Shown here piece by piece: positions 1 through 11,916 of a stretch of DNA of 64,000 bases (within the stretch, counting starts at the first letter, position 1; every line of letters starts with the position of its first letter). The translations under genes and the position numbers were made by a program. This stretch comes from Tetramitus jugosus. Taxonomy: Eukaryota > Heterolobosea > Eutetramitea > Acrasida > Vahlkampfiidae. The stretch covers positions 124,001 through 188,000 of the forward strand of contig OW569356.1 of NCBI GenBank assembly GCA_937625935.1. Reading direction: 5' to 3'. Below the pieces are notes generated by a model. The model made no database searches, had not been told where the DNA came from, and saw only the letters and a program-made list of their open reading frames with translations.

Positions 1-1473
1 GCAACCACCTCTAGAGATTCTTTCAGCAACATCATCCAATTGACACAACTTTGACAAATTGAGCGAGGCACTCGTAATCTTCACAAAGTGAGAACTACGA
101 TCCGGATCATCGATACTACTTCCAAAGTAGATCCATAGACCGGTTGGAGTGCTATAGGCAGTACAAATGAGACCATAGTACGATGCAATCAACGACAAAT
201 GATACTCTAATCGATAGGAAGTCATTCCATAAATCGATAGAGCATAACCAAGATCAATAATGATCGATTTCACTTCATTAATCTCATTTCTGTTCACGTC
301 ATAGAGCTTCTCTGACGATACACTTGTTTTCAAGCTCAAATCACCCAACGAAGGTGACGATACCATTCCAGAGCTACCACCACCAGTATTCAGTGCACTT
401 GCACCACCATTGCTACCATCGTTTACACTCTTGTGAGTGTCCGTATTGGCCGGTGGATCCAAATTCCACCAACAAGCAAAACACAATCGTTTCATGAACC
501 GAGTCAACTTGTTCCTAGTTGAATCATCATCACCCTTTGCTTTATCATCACTTGCCCAACCACTTGACAAATTGTCCAGACTGAGAGAGCTACTGAGTCC
601 CTTGAGATTCTCCATACTGAGTGAACTCGTCAGTCCATCACGAGCTCTTCGTGCTCTGTCTTTCCACGCGGCCAATTTGGCCATTCGTTGCCTCTTCATT
701 TTTTGTATGGCAACGCTCTTGATGGCTTGATACTCACTGGGTAAAATCACATTTCGCTTATTGGCAATGGATGCGAATGAATGAGTCACTGAAGAGGATG
801 ACAATGACCTGTTTGTTCTTGTGGATGCATGCTTGCTGTTTCGTCCATTGACACTGAGGAACGATTCGGTTGGTAGCGTTTGTGGCGCGCCTGCATCCGT
901 AGATGTCGTTGAAGCGACATCGGAGAAATGACCTTCGCTGTGAATATCTCCGCCTAGAGTAATAATCTCCGAGTGGGAGTAATGATGATGGTGATCTTCA
1001 TGGTCATGAATACCACTGCCATCATCTTCATAGTCACTGTGATTATGATAATCATTGTCGTGATGATGAATCAACAAACGAACATTTTCCTTCTTTTTTT
1101 TCCTCTTTTTGTAAAGTCCACCATGATTGTCATCTTCTTCATCTTGATGAACAAGAACAGAAGATGTAGATGATGATAATTTTTCGACAGATGGTTGTTG
1201 AACAACATCGATATCAATCGTTATACTGTCATCTGAATCATTCGTCACATTCAAATTGTGTGTTTCGCCGCTTTGAAAAATGGCATCTGTTACCATTGGT
1301 TGATTACTATTGCTATTCGTACGGTTCATTGTTGTTGCATCTGTGTTGAATGAAGTAGAGGGAGAGAGAACAGAGGCACCATTGAGAAAAATCGAAGGTG
1401 ACGTGACGAGTGCAGCCGACGACAATGTTGTTGTTGTTGTTGAAGGTGGAGGTGGAGGCGGTGGTTCTGTCAT
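1..1473 (-). CDS. ThrE/Prm10-like (DUF1212) transporter, N-terminal part, 3' end outside window
   Basis: An open frame of 491 codons runs from the ATG at 1473 off the window edge with no stop. The first ~370 residues are a low-complexity cytosolic region: a Pro run right after the start, Thr/Ser runs, a His/Asp-rich stretch and basic KKRKKKK. From about residue 395 the sequence becomes family-like: a helix followed by SIYGMTSYRLEYHLSLIA, then PTGLWIYF and a SLNLSKLCQLDDVAE-like segment. These match the N-terminal soluble domain of the threonine/serine exporter family (bacterial ThrE, fungal pheromone-regulated Prm10), which precedes about ten membrane helices. Those helices would lie beyond base 1. 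The family exports small amino acids in bacteria; the substrate in protists is unknown. Family call is from recalled motifs. Confidence 0.72.
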   Translation of the reverse strand, partial: MTEPPPPPPPSTTTTTLSSAALVTSPSIFLNGASVLSPSTSFNTDATTMNRTNSNSNQPMVTDAIFQSGETHNLNVTNDSDDSITIDIDVVQQPSVEKLSSSTSSVLVHQDEEDDNHGGLYKKRKKKKENVRLLIHHHDNDYHNHSDYEDDGSGIHDHEDHHHHYSHSEIITLGGDIHSEGHFSDVASTTSTDAGAPQTLPTESFLSVNGRNSKHASTRTNRSLSSSSVTHSFASIANKRNVILPSEYQAIKSVAIQKMKRQRMAKLAAWKDRARRARDGLTSSLSMENLKGLSSSLSLDNLSSGWASDDKAKGDDDSTRNKLTRFMKRLCFACWWNLDPPANTDTHKSVNDGSNGGASALNTGGGSSGMVSSPSLGDLSLKTSVSSEKLYDVNRNEINEVKSIIIDLGYALSIYGMTSYRLEYHLSLIASYYGLICTAYSTPTGLWIYFGSSIDDPDRSSHFVKITSASLNLSKLCQLDDVAERISRGGC

Positions 1474-1989
1474 TGATTGTTGTTGATATATAGCTATATT
1501 GTTGTTGTTGAAGGAAGAAAAAAGGAGAGAAATCTCGGGAGTTAGTTGTTGAAAGTTTGTTGCTTATTCTTTGTTTATGCTTGGATTGTTCATTTAGCTC
1601 TTGTTTGTTGATGGTTGTGATTCACAATGTGTGTGTTGTTTTTGTGTGTTGTTGGTGTTTTGGTTGGGCTTTCTGGAATCCTTGGGCTGAAATTCATCAC
1701 TGGCGTCATGCGCAAAGGAAGACCAAGCACTGGAAATTTGGTCGATCCGGTTCTTGAACTTTGAAATTCCATGGGTGCATCATCCTTCCGCGGGATTCAA
1801 GCATCTCGCGTCATCGTTATTTTTGTTGCATGATTTCGCGCCAATTCTTGACATGCTAGGTTCAATGAACCCAGTGAAAAAAGCATTTTATCGGATAATA
1901 AGAGAGCTTTATCCGAAGAGACGCGCACTGACACACAGACTGTGAGAGAGCAAACAACAGACAACAAGACACGCAAACAAAAGAAAAAG
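1474..1989. promoter_or_regulatory. Divergent intergenic spacer, 516 bp
   Basis: This lies between the start codons of the ThrE-like gene (-) and the small hypothetical gene (+), so it must hold both promoters. It is rich in TTG/TTGTTG repeats near 1490-1660 and has no coding-like frame on either strand that I trust. No RNA gene was recognised. Confidence 0.4.
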
Positions 1990-2547
1990 ATGGCACTTTT
2001 CAATGAAGGCATTCACAGCAACTACTATGTCTACAAACTACTCGTCAAATACTTTATCATCTACTCGATACACAAACAACTCTACTATCACTACTTTACA
2101 TACAAGTATTTGGGTGTCAAGGTGGATCCAAGAGCACGAGAAGCCTTCAGACAACAATATCCCGTTCATTCTGGTCTCATTGATCACTTGAGTCGTGTCA
2201 GAGATTTGACTTGGAATTATGTGGCACCAACTGTAGTTTCTGCGTCTCTTTGCTTCAATTGGGCGCGCTACACAAAGGAGAGAACAAAACTTCCGATTCG
2301 TCTGCTCAAGACGGTTCATTACAGCGCATTAACAAGTTCTCTCGTTTGTTTGGCGCCATTTTATTACACGTATGTTTTTCATTCCAATCGTAAAGTTTGC
2401 TTTGATACTGCGCAGAATTATCAAAAGTTTATGATGGCACGAGTGGACAAGAATTGGGAGACTTATGTCGATCAAACTCACTACTTTAAGTTGAGACCAA
2501 AGCCAGGATGGAGAGAACAGGAGGAGCGACAGTATCACAGCAGATAA
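1990..2547 (+). CDS. Hypothetical protein, 185 aa, Tyr-rich
   Basis: Not recognised. I start at the ATG at 1990, preceded by AAAAAG; an in-frame ATG at 1942 would add a Lys-rich 16-residue leader and sits inside what looks like 5' UTR. The N-terminal 45 residues are rich in Tyr, Ile and His (KYFIIYSIHKQLYYHYF). Two moderately hydrophobic stretches follow at about 76-90 and 110-130 (YSALTSSLVCLAPFYYTYVF), separated by Lys/Arg. The C-terminus is polar and charged. This could be a small organelle membrane protein, but no signature supports a role. The stop at 2547 is 260 bp from the convergent cyclophilin stop. Confidence 0.6.
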   Translation: MALFNEGIHSNYYVYKLLVKYFIIYSIHKQLYYHYFTYKYLGVKVDPRAREAFRQQYPVHSGLIDHLSRVRDLTWNYVAPTVVSASLCFNWARYTKERTKLPIRLLKTVHYSALTSSLVCLAPFYYTYVFHSNRKVCFDTAQNYQKFMMARVDKNWETYVDQTHYFKLRPKPGWREQEERQYHSR

Positions 2548-2629
2548 ATACAATGTGATGATGCTTGAGCATCAGCATTGTTGCTGTTGTGGAAAGCTTT
2601 TTGTGCGAGCTCGAAATGAACAGATATCA

Positions 2630-2689
2630 CCAATCTGATGAGCGCACGTAGGGTCTTTGAATGTTCTTATTCAAAGTTTAGCAGATTGG
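2630..2689 (+). other. Nested inverted repeats, possible structured RNA or 3'-UTR element
   Basis: CCAATCTG (2630-2637) pairs with CAGATTGG (2682-2689), and inside it CTTTGAAT (2655-2662) pairs with ATTCAAAG (2669-2676) around a 6-nt loop. That gives a lower stem, a lopsided internal loop (17 nt against 5 nt) and an upper hairpin. It lies between two convergent stops. It resembles no RNA family I can name; chance pairing remains possible. Confidence 0.3.
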
Positions 2690-2807
2690 GCTATGGGTCA
2701 TGATAACCAAAAGTGCGAAAATGGGAAGGGATAACACGCGCGATCATTGTGAATACAATGGTGATCTCATCAGAATAAAATGTCTTTTTGTGATATGAAT
2801 CATTGCT

Positions 2808-3738
2808 TTATTCTTGTTGCTGTTGTTGTTGTTGTTGATCCAATGACTCGTTCAATGGAATCTCACCAGAAGCTTCAATACGGACAGCGACAGCAGGTCT
2901 GTCCTTGCCATCAGTCTTCACGCCCTCCAACCTCTTGAGCAGCTCAAATCCTCTGACAACATAACCAAAGACAACATGCTTTCCGTCCAACCATGGAGTA
3001 TTGGCAGTTGTAATAAAGAATTGAGATCCGTTGCTGTTTGGACCAGAGTTGGCCATGCTCAAACAACCAATAAAGTGCTTCAAGTCAAAATTCTCATCTT
3101 CAAATTTGGCGCCATAAATGGATTGTCCGCCAGTTCCGTCAGCCTTTGTAAAGTCACCACCTTGGATCATAAAGTTCTTGATCAAACGATGGAAGTAGCT
3201 GCCTTGATATCCAAAGCCCTTCTCACCAGTAGCAAGAGCTCTAAAGTTTTCAACAGTCTTTGGTGCCTTGTTACCAAACAAACCAAGAACAACTCTACCA
3301 GCCTATGATGTATGATTCGCACATCAATTCATGTTCATTTCAATCATGATTGAAAGAATTTCCCACCACCAAATGAAAAAAGAGAGAGTGAGATCATTTG
3401 TTCTCCAGCTGGAGCGACAATACAAAAAAAATTATTTTCAATCAATCCCTGTCAAACAAAAGATCACATACGTTTTGTCCATTGACAGAGATATCAAAGA
3501 AGACACGGTGAGTCACTTCTTCTATTGGTACGGTGAGACCTTCCTTGGTCTTCTTGGTGGTTCTTGGTGATTGGAATACATAGACTAAGCTCAACAGACC
3601 AATCACAGCTCCAACTGCAATGATCAATAGAATACCAAACTTGTTGGCAGCAGTCTTTGGGTCATCTACCTTGCTTTTTAACTTTTTCAGTTGTCTGGTC
3701 GCTTTGTCTTCCTTTGGTTTTTGAACGAGCTTTGCCAT
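2808..3738 (-). CDS. Membrane-anchored cyclophilin (peptidyl-prolyl cis-trans isomerase)
   Basis: Two exons: 3738-3472 and 3302-2808 (253 aa). The intron has GTATGT donor and TAG acceptor, phase 0, and joins ...DISVNGQN to [10 protein letters not shown], restoring the cyclophilin core. The domain starts near residue 80 and shows the signature [16 protein letters not shown] and [12 protein letters not shown], with the catalytic Arg (FHR) and the cyclosporin-contact Trp present. Cyclophilins catalyse proline cis-trans isomerisation in protein folding. Residues ~33-55 ([23 protein letters not shown]) form one hydrophobic helix after a Lys-rich start, so this is probably a signal-anchored protein facing a secretory or organelle lumen. 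The C-terminus ends in a Gln run. The start ATG at 3738 is the only sensible one. Confidence 0.93.
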
Positions 3739-3985
3739 TGTGTTGTTTGTTGTACAGTAAAAAGAGAGATCAATGGATTTGTTTTTTCTTTTCTTGTTTC
3801 GATTGGAGATGGCACTGCAATTGCCCGACGAAATTTTGGCTTACGTGGCCTCCATCTCTTTTTTTGTAAACCGACCCTCCATGATCTACAGTTGATTTGA
3901 TGAAGAGCAAGACTTGAATAACAATAAGTATTGGATGGAGCTTAATAGTTTATTTACTGTTGTTGTGTCGTGGGGTTTCTACTGT

Positions 3986-6900
3986 CTAATAGAATTGTTG
4001 TTGTCCAAAGTTTTGCTGGTCATATCCGTATCCATAGTTGTATTGAGCATACTGTTGTTGAGCATATGGATCAACATATTGTTGTTGTTGTTGTGGATAG
4101 GTTTGCTCAGGAGTCATAGATTGTTGAGTAACATCAGATTGCTCAACCTTCTTGGTTTGAGATTCCTTGTGTGCCTTGTACAATTCGTTCACCTTTGTGG
4201 TGTATTCACGAACGACTTGGATCATGTATGGCATAGCCATATCTTGGATTCTGTATCTCCAGCCCAATTCAAGAGCAACATCAGGTCTGATCAATTCGTA
4301 GCAAGTGTACAGACAAGCGGTGAAGCAATCCTTCAAGTCATTTTCGACAAAGAAGTTCAACAATTCCTCAGCAACATCTTGCTTACCAGAAGCAGCAGCA
4401 GCATCCATTGCGTCCTTATACAGGCTATCCTTCTTGCTCAAGGCAATTGAGGATTCCCATTGACGGTTCAATCTGTACAAGTAGGCAGCAATTCTTCTGA
4501 ATTCCAATAATTCATGGGATTCAATTTGCTTGGCCAATGCAACTTGATCGAAGTTTTGATAGTTGTCGATGGAATCTCTCAAGCTCTCGTAATCTTCTTC
4601 TTCAATATACAAGCTGTTCAAAGCATCGTTGACTTGAGCCAAGTTGTTGTTTTGTACATTTTGCAAATACTTCTTCATCAATGGAAGAGCATTGGTACCC
4701 TTTGCATCACGAGCAACTCTTTCGTGATCAATCTTTGGAGTCAAGACAACCAACAATCCATCAACGAGGCTTGGTTGTTCATCCAAGTAGAATTGGATGG
4801 CTCTGTAGTACAATTCCATATTTACAACCTTAACAATGGATTCAGTAAACACAGAGTGATCAAAGGCATCAGCAGATTGTTCCATCATAAGCTTGACAGC
4901 ATTGTCGAATTCATCATTGTGAGTGTACAAGAATCTCATCTCAGCCCACAAGTGATAAGTGTCACAGACATTCAACAACTTTGGAATGTTGGAACGAGCA
5001 TAGAACTTGCTAATGTGATCCATGAGCCTCTCTGGCTTGTACTTAGCGTACAAGACACCCAATTCGGTGAAGATACCCTTGTGGGCTCTTTCCAAACCAG
5101 TACCCTTGTCCAACAAGTCGATCAATTGCTCATAGTGACCTCTGACTTCATAGTAGTGAACCAAATCTTCCAATTCATCAGCATGAACAATAATGTTCAA
5201 ACCACAGGCCTGAGCATATCTGAATTCTCCAGCATCAACACAGGCAGCCATGACTTCCTTCCATGTTCTGATACTGTTAGCCTTGCTTGCAGCAGCAACA
5301 GCTTCCTTGTTCTTGCCAAGCTTGACCAAAGCAGAAGCAAGTCTAGCATAGTTGGAGATGCAAGAGAAGAGAATTCTGGCAGCTTCGTACAGACCTTCTT
5401 CGAAACATCTGTCACCAACAGTTTGGATTTGAGCAGTGTTAGGGCCAGAGATGAAGTCTTCCAAATCAGCAAGAGCATTGGAGGAAGGCTTCTGATCAGC
5501 ATACTTTGCCAAAGAGTAGACCAACTCGGTATCAATGTGAGAGTCGTGAATCTTTCCTCTGGCCATTCTCAAGAACTTGATCAAGGCTTGGTAGTTTTCG
5601 CTTCTCTCAGCAACAACAATGACCTCTTGGTAAGCATTTGCATCGTCAGCCTTCAAGAAGGATTCAATTGATTCGGAAATCAAATCTTGAGCTAGCTGAG
5701 CACGAGCAAGGATACTCCAAACATCAGCTTCATTGACAGTTGAAGCGAACTCGGAAGCTCTGCTAATGTTTTGAATGTTCTCGATCAAAACCATAACGGC
5801 GTTGGTGTTCAACTTGAACTTGCTGTAGATAACAAAGGCTTCTTCGTACAACTCTTGGTCGACAGCAATCTTTGCGATATCTGGAGCATCGTAGTTGTCC
5901 AACTTGTTGATATAGTCCATAACTCTGGTCTTGTCGGCCTTGATAGCAGTCAAAATCAACAAGTTTTGCAAGTTCTTGTTGTTTCTGAACTCCTTCTTTC
6001 CGTGAAGAACAATCTTCTCCAACAATTCAATCAATTCGTTTGGCAAGTTGGCAGTCATGAAAGCTTGAACAGTCACTGAGACTTCTTCAGACTTGTCTGA
6101 CTCTGGGAGAGCAGTTTGGACAACTTGATCAATCAATTGTCTTCTGTATTGATTCTCATCATTCAAGACATGAGCCCACAAGTCAGTGGATTGTCTTTCA
6201 ACGAGATATCTTGCTTGCAACTTGAACATTGCGTTCTTGTTGGTAACATCAACAAGTTCGACATCACATTGACCTCTCTTGTAAGCAATGAAAGCAAGAT
6301 GTGGATCTCTCTTCTCACAATACTTACCAACAACTCTGCTATCGTAGTATGGGTTGTTGGTCAAGAATTGCTCAGCGTCCTTGTTGGTATCAATGTAAGT
6401 CTTGGCAAGAGCGTTGTACAATGCAGGCTCCTGGATACCTTCTCCAGCTCTGGCTTCCAACCATTGAACAATGAGCTTCAGTCTGTTTCTCTTTTCGACT
6501 TCTTCAACAAGAGCATCGATTGGGCACATGGCACCAACAGCTTGAAGAATGTTTCTGATAAAGTTCTCATCAGCATCAACATCCAACAAAGCACCAACAA
6601 CTTGAGGAGTTCTCAATGGATTCTTTTGTCTGCACAAGGCATCAACAAACTTCAATTGACTGTTTCCGTACAAGAAATGAACCAACTCATCAATGAAATC
6701 GAATCTATCGCAAACGTTGACCAATGGTGTTTGGTCGGTAAGTCTAGATTCCTTCAAGAAGTTCTTGGTCTTCTCTGGATCATAGTAGTTGGACTCTCTG
6801 GTCACTCTTTCAACTTCGGCGAATTGACCAATACGGGTAGCAGCTTCAATATACTTGAAGTGAACCTCTGGGTTCTCGCTGTAGTCCACAATGGCACCCA

Positions 6901-9243
6901 AATAGTAGAAGAGACCTTCGTAGCTTCTCACTTCTTCGAAAATTGGGATCAAGTTCTCAGGAGTGAATTCTTCAGAGTACTTGGTGGCAATTTGAACAAC
7001 AGTGTTCAAATTTTGTCTTTGGTTGTTCTTCAACATTTCTCTCAACAATGCCAAGGAATCTTCCAACAACAAGTTCTCGAACCACTCAACCAACCAGTTA
7101 GCATCCAAGTATTGAGTCTGAACAATAACTCTCTTTCTGTCCTTAATGTCCTCAAAGTTTTCCAAAGCTCTTTGGTACAATTGAACCTTCTCACACATTT
7201 GAGCAATTTCTTGCTTGTTGTAGTGGGAGAACAACTTTTGTCCAAGAATGGAATCAGCGACTTGGATTGGTGAGTACATCAAATTAGTCTTCAACAATCT
7301 AGTTTGCAACTCAGCGTGCTCAGGCTTGTCTTCCTTCAAGTATTCCAACAAGAAAGCAGTGGCTTGCTTAATCATACTGTTTTGAACAAAGATGTCAACA
7401 ACAACATTTGGATCCAAAGCAGTCTCTGGCTTTTCGTTCAGTGTGACAGCGAACTTATCAGCAGCATTTGGGTTCAATTGAACAATTCTCTTGAACAAGT
7501 CCAAATAGTTTGGTTGGTAACCAACCTTTTGGCAGTATTGCAACACTCTGACATAATCACCAACACCCAACAAGTTGTTAATAATCTTCTCGTGTGCCTT
7601 GGCGCCCAAGTAAATCTTCATGGCAACTTCGTTGCTTTGTGGAGCAATCAAATCACCAAGCTCTTCGGTTGGCTCCAGTTTGTTCTCAGTCAACAACTTC
7701 TTGATGTATTCAACACCACCAGGCTTTTGAAGAACAATCTTTGAAAGTTCAACAGATTCATAATTGTTCAATCTGTCCTTCTCAATGATATATTGGAAGT
7801 ATTGGGAGAGAGCAGGCTTCTGGTTTGGAAGAAGTGGGATTCTTTGCAACCTTTGGACAGTTTGCTGTGTTCTCAAAATACCTTGTGGTGAATCAACAGC
7901 GACCTTGACAGCCTCTTCAACATTCATCTGGTTCAACAGATTGTTGAATTGTTGCACATACAAGTCATCAGCACCAGACAAGTTGGCTCTAGCAGCGAGC
8001 TTGATGGCCAATTCGGTGTTACCACTCTTGGTCAAGAATGGAATGATGGTTTGTTCATTGACAGAAACGGACAAAACTTGTCCAACCTTATTTACACCAA
8101 GGATACCATTGGTTGCTTCGTGTGGAGCAGTCACAAAAATGGTTTCAGCACTGATTCTATTCTTATATATCAGTGTAGCAGTGTCAATATCATACAAGTA
8201 CAAGAATCCTCCCTTGGTAATCATGTAGATGATACCGTGCTTTTCACTCGCTTGCATGGCCACTGGGAAATCTTGTGGTGTTGGGAACTGAATTGGTACA
8301 GCCTTTCTTTGGAAGGTTGGAGCATCAGCAGGCTTGTTTCCTGGAACCTCCATCACAAACAACTTACCTCCAGAGGCAATGGTGTTTGCGGCGATACAGA
8401 TAATAGTGGCAGTGTATGTTGGAGAGAGTTTAAAGTCACAAAAGGCAGCAGCATGACCTTCGATGGCCTGAGTCACCTTCTTTTCAACAGAAAACAATTG
8501 CATCACACCCTTTGTGGCACCAGTATCAGTCTTTGCCAAACCAATCAAGAGCAACCATTGTGCAGAGTTGTCCACTCTATAATTAATGATAGTTGCACCC
8601 TTGAGATTCTCATGTCTGTCAAACATCTTCTTTGGTGTAGAAGTTCCATCGATGGACCAATGATGAACAGAATTTTCAGTCACGATAGCAATAGTGTTTG
8701 GTGATATCCACTTCCAAAACAAAATTTCTTCCTTCATATTGTGTTCTCTCACTTTAGATCTCATGTCCAAATTGAAAATTTGAAGTTGGGTGGATGTTCT
8801 GAGTGCCAACACCTTGGAGGTAGGGTTCATGATGGCGGACTCAGCATTCACCTTGTTTGTGGTCAAAGTCTTTGCTTGCACATCAACAATATTGATGAGT
8901 TGTTGTTGTGTGTCACGGATGCAAATGAACTTGTCAGATTCCATTGTCACCGTACTGAAGGCGATAGCTTGACTATTGACACCCAATTGAGTGAGCTAGA
9001 GAAAGTGAATGTCATTGATATACAGAAAAGTGATTCATAGAACGAAGAGACACGTGTGAGTAATTGAATGATTGTCTCGAGATGTTTGTTGGTGCATGTG
9101 GGTAGTTGACATCTTCAACCAACAACAAAAAATGTTGCGATGATCATCCGGCAACAACAAAAGAGATTCGTATTTTTGAGATCGTAATAACAACATACCT
9201 GTAGCACCTCATTGTATTGAATAGGAACTTCTTGTTGTTGCAT
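3986..9243 (-). CDS. CLTC: Clathrin heavy chain
   Basis: Two exons: 9243-9199 (15 codons) and 8995-3986, GTATGT...CTAG intron, phase 0. The join gives ...[34 protein letters not shown], the conserved N-terminus of clathrin heavy chain. The product is 1684 aa; animal homologues are ~1675 aa. Residues 1 to ~350 form the seven-bladed propeller that binds adaptor clathrin-box motifs; seven alpha-helical CHC repeats fill ~540-1570; the tail after ~1630 is rich in Gln, Tyr and Pro. Three heavy chains form the triskelion that coats vesicles at the plasma membrane, endosomes and trans-Golgi. Codon use is strongly biased, as expected for an abundant protein, and this produces long spurious open frames on the opposite strand. 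No break or missing part is seen. Confidence 0.98.
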
Positions 9244-9796
9244 ATTGTGTTTTGATTTCTGATGTTTTGGTGTTTAATAAAAAAAAATCTCACACAAGAC
9301 TTGTTAAGAGAAGACACGACACAACAGTTTTTTTTGACGTTCTTTTTGGTTTGGGGAAAATTAGTGTGGCCGCCCTCTTTTTTTGTTGTGGCGATCATGG
9401 CCGATTTTCCCTCATTACAAAAGATTACAACATGTAATTTTTTATGAAAGTTCAAATTATGTGCACCCGACAGATTTTTTGTATGCTCCGCGGCAGATAT
9501 CTGTCGCTCATTTCTCTGTATTTGTCTGTGGGAGTGCATGGCCTGAGCTAATGCAACCCAGACTGTGCAAAAGAACTTTAAGCAATCTGTACAAATTGAG
9601 ATTTTATATTATTCACATATATCAGATCACAATCGGAACGCCGAATAATAATAAGTGAGAGATATCAGAGGTGGAGGTGAGGAACCAGAAGTGGGATCGA
9701 GACACATGAGATTGGATGATGCGATCGTTTCTTTGAGATACAGTGTCGTCATATTTCAATTCGAATGAAAGAGAACTTGCTTTCTCTCTCTCATCT
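9244..9796. other. Intergenic spacer, 553 bp
   Basis: Lies between the clathrin heavy-chain start and the stop of the E2 gene. It is AT-rich with T runs near 9280 and 9330 and a short palindromic CAGATATCTG at 9494-9503. I see no gene, RNA or repeat in it; it presumably holds the clathrin promoter and the E2 3' UTR. Confidence 0.4.
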
Positions 9797-10464
9797 TTAG
9801 ATCATGTCTTGAGATTGTTGCACAATTCTTCTCACCTTCTTCTTGTATCCAGCCTTATCTTCTCTCCACTGCTTAGCAGCATCAAGATTGGCAGGTGATT
9901 CATCATTAGGTGCAGACAACATTGAAATAACAGACACTAGAATGGATTCTACGGTATGAATTGGCAACCAACGCTCAGAACTCTTCTCGTATCCATACTC
10001 GTCATCACCTGGTGGATGCAAAATAGAAATGCAAACCTTACCATCGGAATATACATTAGGGTGCCACATTGGTGTGATAAATTTCATCTCTGGTGGCTTA
10101 TTAGGGTAGTCCTCAGGGAAGATTAGTCTCGCTTTGAAGAAACCTCCTTCGAACAGAGTGTCACTTGGGCCCACAATGAAAACTTCCCATTCATACAGGT
10201 TGGAGTCATCAACCAAACCTGCTGAAAATCCTTCCACAGGATTCTTTTGTAATTCTGTTGATATTGAACAATAATGATTATTGATTAGCGTGATGAACTG
10301 CTTATAAACAACAAAAAAAGCTATAGATGATCACACAGTGGTGCGATCTCCACTGATTTCTCCCATGGGAAAGTACTAGTTGATGCACAGTGTTGGCAAA
10401 GAAATCGTGTGTCACGTGACATACCTTGAAGTTCCTTCGCTAGACGCAATGCTGCTTGATTCAT
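9797..10464 (-). CDS. UBE2G1: Ubiquitin-conjugating enzyme E2, UBE2G1/Ubc7 type
   Basis: Two exons: 10464-10425 (40 nt) and 10254-9797. The intron starts GTATGT and ends ACAG; phase 1 joining gives MNQAALRLAKELQ-ELQKNPVEGFSAGL, typical of this subfamily. The 165-aa product is the full UBC fold with little else. The catalytic cysteine is Cys88 in GKVCISILHPPGDDEYG, and it is followed by the acidic insertion (HPPGDDEYGYEKSSERW) that marks the G1/G2/R1 and yeast Ubc7 group. HPN upstream of the cysteine is present (WHPNVYSDG). Members accept ubiquitin from E1 and usually build Lys48 chains, often in ER-associated degradation. G1 versus G2/Ubc7 assignment is less sure than the E2 class. Confidence 0.95.
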
Positions 10465-10663
10465 ATTCTAACTTGATCGTCGTTTGTTTTTGTGGAGCGC
10501 TCATTGTCTTTTTGTAAAGACTCTTTCGGAACGAATGGGGAATTTTCATTGTTCAAGTTTGCAGACGAACTGTCCTGATTTGACAATATTTCCCCGATTT
10601 ACAGTTTTTCTGGTCGTAGAATTTGACTGACAATAGACAACACACAAGTTGGGAGAACTTTCA

Positions 10664-11902
10664 ATGAGTCAATCAAGCCAGAGGACACCATTGAAGGCGG
10701 ATAGTACAGGGGAAGTGCATCGAATAGTTGCTGGAGAGGAGGGATTGAACGGCTCTGCTGAACATGATGACAACAGTGATGATTCTCTGTACGAGGAATA
10801 TGATGATGGCGAGGATGAAGATGAAGATGTGAAGCACGAAGAATATGACGATGATGAAGAAGAAAAAGTGACAACTTTTACTGCAGCGACTAGACTATTG
10901 GAGAAGCGTAAAGAGATGATGGACGTGCATGGTACATTGAAATCGAAAAAGGAGGAGTATCAAGATCGACTGAAAATCATTAAAGAGAAGGAGAGATTGT
11001 TAGCAAAGAAACGAAATGAATTGACAGATAATATTATCGAGCTGGATAAGTTTATAGGTGTATGTTATCGTACTGTGATAATTATGTTTGAGAGGGTTTA
11101 CGATCGATGTCGAGCTTACATTATGACACATGCAATAGGATAATGAAATTAAAAGGACAAGAGCAGATCAAAAGCAAAAGAAGGAGGAAGAAGAAAAGTT
11201 GAGGAGTGAAGATGTTATTGCCCAGATGAAAAAAGAACTAGAGTTGCTGAAACGCGAGAGGGATGAGAAGGCAGAGTTACTACAGCGAGATAGCAAATAT
11301 CACAATTACTTAAAATCAGTGGTATCTCTAAAAGGAGACGGGGATCCAGAGAACATCGAAGTGTTAATGAAGAGGTACGAAAACTTGAAAAAGCATCGGA
11401 ATCACCTTGCAGAACAAATCGAAAAGAAGAAATTAGAGTTGAATGAGAAGAGGAAGAAACAGAAAGAGGATAACGAGGTATGAAAACCAATCAACTTGAT
11501 TTATCATTTGATGATGTTGACTAAATGAACTAATTGGATGAGCAGAACTGGAAGAAGACCACCATTGAATTGAATCATATTATTTCGACATACACCAAGA
11601 ATCTGGAACGGATTCAAAAGGAGAATAGCGTTAGTCGGCGGAGAGCTGAATCATCTCAGACGAATGTGAATGAACTACAAGTAACCTTGGGCAAAATCGA
11701 AATGGCCTGTAACAATTTGTACAATAGAATTTTGGATCCACAACATGGTTCTCGGATTAATCGAACTCAACATGCACCGGACGAGTACAAGATGCTTAAA
11801 GTGGTCGGTGATTGTATCTCGGACTTTAGCTATGTTATCAACCAGTTCAAACAACTGCCAGACATAGAGAAACAAAAATCATCAAAGAGCACAACGACTT
11901 AA
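10664..11902 (+). CDS. CCDC42/CFAP73-family axonemal coiled-coil protein (DUF4200)
   Basis: Three exons: 10664-11059, 11139-11477, 11546-11902 (363 aa). Donors are GTATGT and GTATGA and both introns are phase 0; the third exon could alternatively start at 11543, adding one Gln. The first ~70 residues are acidic (EEYDDGEDEDEDV) and the rest is nearly continuous coiled coil. The segment TRLLEKRKEMMDVHGTLKSK through ELDKFIGDNEIKRTRADQK matches the DUF4200 domain of CCDC42, CCDC38 and CFAP73 (Chlamydomonas MIA2), components linked to the modifier-of-inner-arm complex of motile flagella. This fits an organism that builds flagella, as does BBS4 nearby. CFAP73 versus CCDC42 cannot be decided here. 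The start at 10664 is the first ATG of the frame. Confidence 0.82.
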
Positions 11903-11916
11903 TTCGAGAGCTTTTA

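Noticed and set aside
437-1173. Plus-strand frames at 437-730 and 973-1173
   Set aside because: They lie opposite the ThrE-like reading frame, which extends through the region and shows family motifs.
4514-7744. Long plus-strand open frames (up to 385 codons) opposite the clathrin heavy chain gene
   Set aside because: They mirror the biased codon use of the minus-strand gene, are Leu/Val/Gln-rich without domains, and several start at non-ATG codons.
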